A stretch of 11,109 bases of DNA, from assembly GCA_002299245.1 (NCBI GenBank), contig DBOI01000003.1, forward strand, positions 3,033-14,141, in the 5' to 3' direction. The notes under the pieces were generated by a model. It was given only the letters and a program-made list of their open reading frames with translations, ran no database searches and had not been told where the DNA came from. The position numbers were made by a program, and so were the translations under genes. This document shows positions 6,693 to 11,109 of this stretch, piece by piece (positions within the stretch are counted from its first letter, which is position 1; each line of letters opens with the position of its first letter). Source of the DNA: Hydrogenovibrio sp. UBA650 (GTDB lineage Bacteria; Pseudomonadota; Gammaproteobacteria; Thiomicrospirales; Thiomicrospiraceae).

Positions 6693-7712
6693 TTATTTAG
6701 ACTGCTTTAGATGCTGGCGTTTTATAATCTCATCAACTACTTTTGAGCCGCTTACCGGTTCTATTTGCAGATACCACCAGTCATCTTTGGCAAATTGACG
6801 ACATTTTACCGCATCTTTTTCAGTCATAATCAGCGGTTTAGCAAATTTATCTAACTCAGTTAGTTGATAAGCATGATGGTCTGCAAAAGCGTGACCATCC
6901 ACGTTTAAGTCAAGCCCATTCAAACTGTTAAAAAACCTTGCTGGATTGCCGATCCCCGCCACAGCGGTTTTCTTCAGGCCTGTATATTTATCAATAAACT
7001 CATCAATAGTTAACTCAGTTTCAGGATTCTTGACTGAGCGGAATTTAACCGGCCTCAATTGCATTTTGGCTGCCGATTTCTGTTTATATTCTAGCGAGGG
7101 TATTTCCTGATCTTGATCAAGGCCATTCCAGACAGTGAAGTCAACTTGTGCAATTCGCTCCAGCGGTTCACGGAGTGGTCCTGAAGGCATGCAATAGCCA
7201 TTACCAAATTGGCGTTGAGCATCAATCACCACGACTTCAATATCTCTGGGCAAAGCAAAATGCTGTAAACCATCATCACTGATAATTACATCCAGATCAT
7301 AATTACTCTCTAGAAGTTGCAGAGCCTCGATTCGCTTTGGCGACACTGCCAGTGGACATGAGGTCTGCTTGTAAAGCATAAGCGGTTCATCACCAACCTC
7401 TGAAGCATGACTACTGTCTGTTACCAGCTTTGGCCAGTCTTTTGATTCGGCGCCATAACCACGGCTGATAATCCCGACTTTTAGTCCTTGCTGTTCTAGC
7501 TGATTAACCAACCAGATAATAAATGGGGTTTTGCCTGTACCACCGACAACAATATTGCCAACAACAACGATAGTGGCTTTTGAGCTATTTTTTGGAGGGT
7601 TTTGATTAAAGCGGTTGAGTCGCCTTTTCGCTTCCCAGCAGACCAGTTTTGCCATTGGCAACAGAGCATAACTCTGCCACTTTTTTTGATTCCAAAACGC
7701 TGGCCAACTCAC
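6693..7712 (-). CDS. lpxK: Tetraacyldisaccharide 4'-kinase LpxK
   Basis: It phosphorylates the 4' position of the tetraacyldisaccharide 1-phosphate to make lipid IVA, at the inner face of the cytoplasmic membrane. The 339 residues fit the family. A hydrophobic/basic N-terminal helix region (about 8-33) is followed by the Walker A loop VVGNIVVGGTGKTPF (50-64), the GIISRGYG block (80-87), VGDEPLML (106-113), ISDDGLQHFALPRDIEVVVID (144-164), FADHHAY (276-282) and MTEKDAVKCR (296-305). The start is GTG at 7712, overlapping the comEC stop as GTGA, so the two are translationally coupled. In many gammaproteobacteria msbA lies directly upstream; here comEC does. Confidence 0.96.
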   Translation of the reverse strand: MSWPAFWNQKKWQSYALLPMAKLVCWEAKRRLNRFNQNPPKNSSKATIVVVGNIVVGGTGKTPFIIWLVNQLEQQGLKVGIISRGYGAESKDWPKLVTDSSHASEVGDEPLMLYKQTSCPLAVSPKRIEALQLLESNYDLDVIISDDGLQHFALPRDIEVVVIDAQRQFGNGYCMPSGPLREPLERIAQVDFTVWNGLDQDQEIPSLEYKQKSAAKMQLRPVKFRSVKNPETELTIDEFIDKYTGLKKTAVAGIGNPARFFNSLNGLDLNVDGHAFADHHAYQLTELDKFAKPLIMTEKDAVKCRQFAKDDWWYLQIEPVSGSKVVDEIIKRQHLKQSK

Positions 7713-10384
7713 TGGTAGAAAATTCCTTGTTCACTCTCTAAACAGCTGTGATGATACCATTTACGTCGCTGTTTGCGTGCCTCATAACGTAAATTCATCC
7801 CACTATCATCAAGTTGAAAGCCAACTGCACCGGAACAGGCCGTATTCCACCATGCAATATTTTCAGCAGATGCTCTCTGTTCAGAAAATTGGTCGAGACG
7901 TTGAATAACTGTTTGATGCGGGAATCGGAAACGGTTTTTATAGCCGGTACTAAATACCACCTGTTTAGGCTGGGTAACTTCAAGCCAAGAGTTTGATGTT
8001 GAATGCCGACTTCCATGGTGCCCAGCAATTAATAAATCAACTTTTAACTTTTCCTGCAGGCCTTGGTAGTGCTCTATTAAACGCTTTTCCTGCTGTTGAC
8101 CAATATCCCCCATTAACAAGATAGAGGCCTGTTGATTTGATATTTTTAATACACAAGATGCATCGTTGTCTGAAGGGTTTTTGTCAGCTATTAAGTCTGC
8201 TTTTAAAGGTGATAAAACCTCAATTTTAAAACCGTCAAACTCCCACTGCTGACCGGCATAACACTGTTCAAAATTTGCAGCGGTTTTCAAAGGCTCAAAA
8301 AATGCTGAAGCTACCCTGTTAGTCACGATTTGGTTAACCTTTTCCGGCTGCCCACTTAGCTGGCGTTTTATCTCTAATTCGGCTAATAGACTGGCTGCCC
8401 CGCCAGAGTGATCATTATCAGAGTGACTAATCATTAATAGATCAATGTTGTGCCACGCTTTTGATTTTAGATAAGGCAAGATCGCTATCTTGGCAGCATC
8501 TGTGGTTGCTCCCCAGGTCGCTCCGGCATCGTAGAGCATTATGTGGTTTGGGGTTTCAATAATCACCGCCTGCCCCTGACCAACATCCATTACCGTTAAC
8601 CAAAGCTGTGTTGAGTTCGAGCCATTAGTCTTGGGGCGATCAGGAAAATTCGTTAACCATAAAAAGCTACCAAGATAAGCGATCAATAGAGTTGTAATTC
8701 CTAGACCTCTTATTTTCTGACTTTGTAGAGCAACATGCCTGAAACTGCATAAATACAATAGTCCAAAAAACCCCATATAGACTAAAAGTAACCAGTAGAT
8801 TGAATGAGATACCACCGGTACCTTTACTGAGGGAAGTTGCCCAAGCCATTCTAAATAGCTCCATAGCAGCATCCACAGCTCATCAAAGTACTCTAATAGC
8901 CAGATTGCCAAGTCCGGAGCAATAAAGCTCAAAACAAGCAGAATTAACAGGCCTGGTAAACCAATAAAGACCATAAACGGCACTGCAATCAGGTTAGCTA
9001 AAATGCCATAGAGCGGAATCTCATAAAACTGCCAGGCCAAGGCTGGCAACAGCCCAATACTCAAGATAATTTGAATACCAAAAAAGCCCTGCCACTTAGG
9101 CTTATCTTTGTAGCGTTTTAAACTCATAAAGATCAGACTAACGGCTAAAAAAGACAACCAAAAACCGCTGTTCAAAACCGCCCTGCTGTCCCACAATAGA
9201 ATCAACAAAGCCGCCATAGCAAGCGCTGAAAACGGTTGAAAAGAGCGCCTGATTATCAAAAATAGAATAATCGTCGAAACCATTACCCAGGCTCTCTGGG
9301 TGGGAATAGCAGCTCCAGAAATCACTAGATACAAACTGGTTAAGACAAAAGCACAACTCGCCGCAAATAGAGGGAAGTTAATTCTGGTTTGTCTATAGAC
9401 AACAAGCCACCACAATAGCTTGGCCACAACATAGCCAATCCCAGCGACAATACTCATATGCAAGCCGGAAATCGCCATTAAATGAATGGTTGCAGTATCT
9501 TGTAATAGCTGCCACTGGGGCGGTGAGATTGCCGATTTTTCCCCAATTAACAGGGCTTGATAGATTCCAGAAAGTTGGCTTTGTTGGAGTGTTGTTTGTA
9601 ATCTCTCGGCAATAACCGATCTGATTACCGCCACGGAAAACGGGTTGGCTGACTCAAGGTTTGCGTAATTGAGTTGACCGGCAATTTTTTTAATCCCCGA
9701 AACATTGAACTTGCCGGTTAAATGCTGTTGAAAAAGCCAGGCCTCATAGTCTCTACTGGCTGGGTTGATAGAGGCGTGATTACTTTTTAACTTGCCGTAG
9801 AAAAGCCAGCTCTCACCAACTTTAGGCAACTCTTCCAACTGTTCGAGCTGCTGTTGATTCAAATACCAGCTCAGCTTAAGTTTAGGCTTGCTGTATGACC
9901 ATTCAATTTGCCGGTCAGTTTGGCGCAATGATTCAACCGCTACTTCAAACTGTATTCTGCTGAAATGGGCTTGATCCTGTTGAACAGGATTAGAAACAAT
10001 CTTTGCGGTTAACCAGTACTTTTGATGTAAATTTTGGGGATCAATCTTTGGCGAAAACTGGTATTGCCAGATCACCAAACTAATCCCAACCAGTAAGCCA
10101 GAGATAAGATTAATCAATTTTAATGAAAACTTACTAAAAAGGCGTTTGGTTAGTGAGCAAATAAGTGTATTATTTTCATTGTCCGAATAAAGACTGGGAC
10201 GGGTTTTTTGGCCTGATTCAGCTAAGTCACGGGCAAACAACTGTTTAGTAAAGAAAAAATTAGCCCACACAGTCAAAATCGCAAGTAGCAATAAGAGAAT
10301 ACTCTCATTAAAACTTGGAAGCTCGGCTAATTGATAAGTCAGGGTTACACCTGACACGAGACCTAATACAAATAGAATAAACAT
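7709..10384 (-). CDS. comEC: DNA internalization-related competence protein ComEC/Rec2
   Basis: It forms the inner-membrane channel that takes up single-stranded DNA in natural transformation. Counting from the TTG at 10390, the 893-residue product has an N-terminal membrane segment and OB-like DUF4131 region (about 1-235, with NPASRDYEAW at 209-218). The Competence domain follows (about 250-580), with LIGEKSAI, HLMAISGLHMS (303-313) and many helices. A C-terminal metallo-beta-lactamase domain has MDVGQGQAVIIE (601-612), the metal ligands of SHSDNDHSGG (655-664), GD (761-762) and HHGSRHS (791-797). It is full length with no broken motif. I prefer the ATG at 10384 to the TTG at 10390, though neither has a clear ribosome site. 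The 3' end overlaps lpxK by four bases. Confidence 0.94.
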   Translation of the reverse strand: MFILFVLGLVSGVTLTYQLAELPSFNESILLLLLAILTVWANFFFTKQLFARDLAESGQKTRPSLYSDNENNTLICSLTKRLFSKFSLKLINLISGLLVGISLVIWQYQFSPKIDPQNLHQKYWLTAKIVSNPVQQDQAHFSRIQFEVAVESLRQTDRQIEWSYSKPKLKLSWYLNQQQLEQLEELPKVGESWLFYGKLKSNHASINPASRDYEAWLFQQHLTGKFNVSGIKKIAGQLNYANLESANPFSVAVIRSVIAERLQTTLQQSQLSGIYQALLIGEKSAISPPQWQLLQDTATIHLMAISGLHMSIVAGIGYVVAKLLWWLVVYRQTRINFPLFAASCAFVLTSLYLVISGAAIPTQRAWVMVSTIILFLIIRRSFQPFSALAMAALLILLWDSRAVLNSGFWLSFLAVSLIFMSLKRYKDKPKWQGFFGIQIILSIGLLPALAWQFYEIPLYGILANLIAVPFMVFIGLPGLLILLVLSFIAPDLAIWLLEYFDELWMLLWSYLEWLGQLPSVKVPVVSHSIYWLLLVYMGFFGLLYLCSFRHVALQSQKIRGLGITTLLIAYLGSFLWLTNFPDRPKTNGSNSTQLWLTVMDVGQGQAVIIETPNHIMLYDAGATWGATTDAAKIAILPYLKSKAWHNIDLLMISHSDNDHSGGAASLLAELEIKRQLSGQPEKVNQIVTNRVASAFFEPLKTAANFEQCYAGQQWEFDGFKIEVLSPLKADLIADKNPSDNDASCVLKISNQQASILLMGDIGQQQEKRLIEHYQGLQEKLKVDLLIAGHHGSRHSTSNSWLEVTQPKQVVFSTGYKNRFRFPHQTVIQRLDQFSEQRASAENIAWWNTACSGAVGFQLDDSGMNLRYEARKQRRKWYHHSCLESEQGIFYQ
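10351..10378 (+). promoter_or_regulatory. Candidate sigma-70 promoter of the DUF2062 gene
   Basis: CTGACA (10351-10356) and TAGAAT (10373-10378) each match consensus at five of six bases with a 16-base spacer. Only four bases separate the -10 element from the ATG at 10383, so the transcript would be essentially leaderless, in keeping with the lack of a ribosome site. It lies inside the 5' end of comEC. Consensus matching only. Confidence 0.33.
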
Positions 10385-10898
10385 GCCCAAAAAACTTATT
10401 AAACGTTATCTCCCACACCCTGACAAAGTGAAAAACACCAAGGGTTTTGGCGTTTTAGGTAAATGGCTTCATAACCCGAATATCTGGCATTTAAACCGTC
10501 ACTCTGTCTCTAAAGCATTTGTCATCGGTCTCTTCTGGATGTCAATTCCAATTCCATCTCAAATGGTTGCCTCGGCAATCACTGCGATTATGTTTAGAGC
10601 CAACCTGCCGATCAGTGTGGCTTTAGTCTGGATTAGTAACCCGCTGACAATGGGGCCAATCTTCTACTTCAACTATGTCATAGGAACAATGATCCTAGGC
10701 CAGCAAGCCGATGAGGACATTCAGTTTGAGCTGAGCGGGGATTGGCTCATCAATACCCTGGGTGACCTCTGGCTACCTCTTTATCTTGGTAGTTTCGTAG
10801 TTGGAACTGTTTTAGGAATTGTTGCCTATTTTTCAATCATTGCGTTTTGGCGTTGGCATGTATACCAAAACTGGAAAACCCGTAAAAAAAATAACTAA
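10383..10898 (+). CDS. DUF2062 family membrane protein
   Basis: This 171-residue protein matches DUF2062, of unknown function and common near lpxK/comEC-type genes in gammaproteobacteria. The N-terminus MPKKLIKRYLPHPDKV and LGKWLHNPNIWHLNRHSVSKAF (25-46) are typical. Hydrophobic segments lie at about 44-70, 75-106 (with SVALVWISNPLTMGPIFYF, a family block) and 131-156. The C-terminus is basic (WKTRKKNN). The start is supported by the family N-terminus, although no Shine-Dalgarno is visible upstream. The ATG overlaps the comEC ATG in a shared CATG on opposite strands. Confidence 0.88.
   Translation: MPKKLIKRYLPHPDKVKNTKGFGVLGKWLHNPNIWHLNRHSVSKAFVIGLFWMSIPIPSQMVASAITAIMFRANLPISVALVWISNPLTMGPIFYFNYVIGTMILGQQADEDIQFELSGDWLINTLGDLWLPLYLGSFVVGTVLGIVAYFSIIAFWRWHVYQNWKTRKKNN
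10398..10426 (-). promoter_or_regulatory. Candidate sigma-70 promoter of the comEC-lpxK-ycaR-kdsB operon
   Basis: On the minus strand, TTGTCA (10426-10421) and TTTAAT (10403-10398) each match the consensus hexamers at five of six bases, with the ideal 17-base spacer. Transcription would start near 10391, leaving a leader of only about seven bases before the ATG at 10384. It lies inside the first codons of the DUF2062 gene. This is consensus matching only. Confidence 0.4.
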
Positions 10899-11109
10899 AA
10901 AAGCACTTAAACTTAAAGCGTAAGTACATAAACTTATCACAAATCAGCTTATTACACAAAAATGCCACTAAAGCTATTGTCTTATTGATACGTTTTTGTA
11001 AAATCATTGAGAGAAATAGTATCTTATTTGAAAAACTAGCAGTCTGTGTCTAAGCTGTTTTTTCTCTTGAAAGTAAATATGATTGGTTATATGTTTAGTT
11101 CCAAATTCT
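10899..11109. other. AT-rich region after the DUF2062 gene, no gene seen
   Basis: I find no ORF, tRNA or terminator with a stable GC stem here. A weak stem ACTTA/TAAGT follows the DUF2062 stop but has no U-run. TTGAAA (11067-11072) with TATATG (11088-11093) is promoter-like but has a 15-base spacer. The next gene, if any, starts beyond the window. Confidence 0.4.

Overview
The window looks like chromosomal DNA of a Gram-negative gammaproteobacterium. It carries outer-membrane vitamin B12 uptake (BtuB), lipid A and Kdo genes (LpxK, KdsB) and the comEC-lpxK-ycaR-kdsB order that resembles the enterobacterial comEC-msbA-lpxK-(ycaQ)-ycaR-kdsB cluster. Base composition is AT-leaning and even across the genes. 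I cannot fix the genus from sequence alone; a sulfur-oxidiser of the Thiotrichales type is only a guess.

Region 1 (1-678) has no protein gene but is dense in RNA structure. A cobalamin riboswitch aptamer runs from about 4 to 322. Its conserved blocks are all recognisable, but the L4 loop is split by a 125-base imperfect palindrome (70-194) that looks like a small MITE-like repeat. Between the aptamer and btuB lies a second, independent structured RNA (about 324-546). It has a 19-bp closing helix, inner helices and several hairpins, and resembles a HEARO/omega-RNA-type or other mobile-element-derived non-coding RNA. As a result the aptamer ends about 356 bases before the btuB start codon.

Region 2 (679-5466, plus strand) is a tight operon for corrinoid uptake and assembly: btuB (outer-membrane receptor), cobQ (cobyric acid synthase), cobO/btuR (corrinoid adenosyltransferase) and btuF (periplasmic binding protein). 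The genes are 20 bp apart or overlap (ATGA, TAATG), so the upstream riboswitch probably controls all four. The BtuCD transporter and the remaining cob genes are not in the window.

Region 3 (5447-10384/10390, minus strand) is a second operon read comEC -> lpxK -> ycaR -> kdsB -> small two-helix membrane protein. It combines DNA uptake with lipid A 4'-kinase and CMP-Kdo synthesis. The usual msbA between comEC and lpxK is absent. The last gene converges on btuF and overlaps its 3' end by 20 bp.

Region 4 (10383-11109) holds a DUF2062 membrane protein divergent from comEC. The two ATG start codons share the palindrome CATG, with promoter-like elements on each side lying inside the neighbouring gene. 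The last 211 bases are AT-rich and contain no gene I can support.
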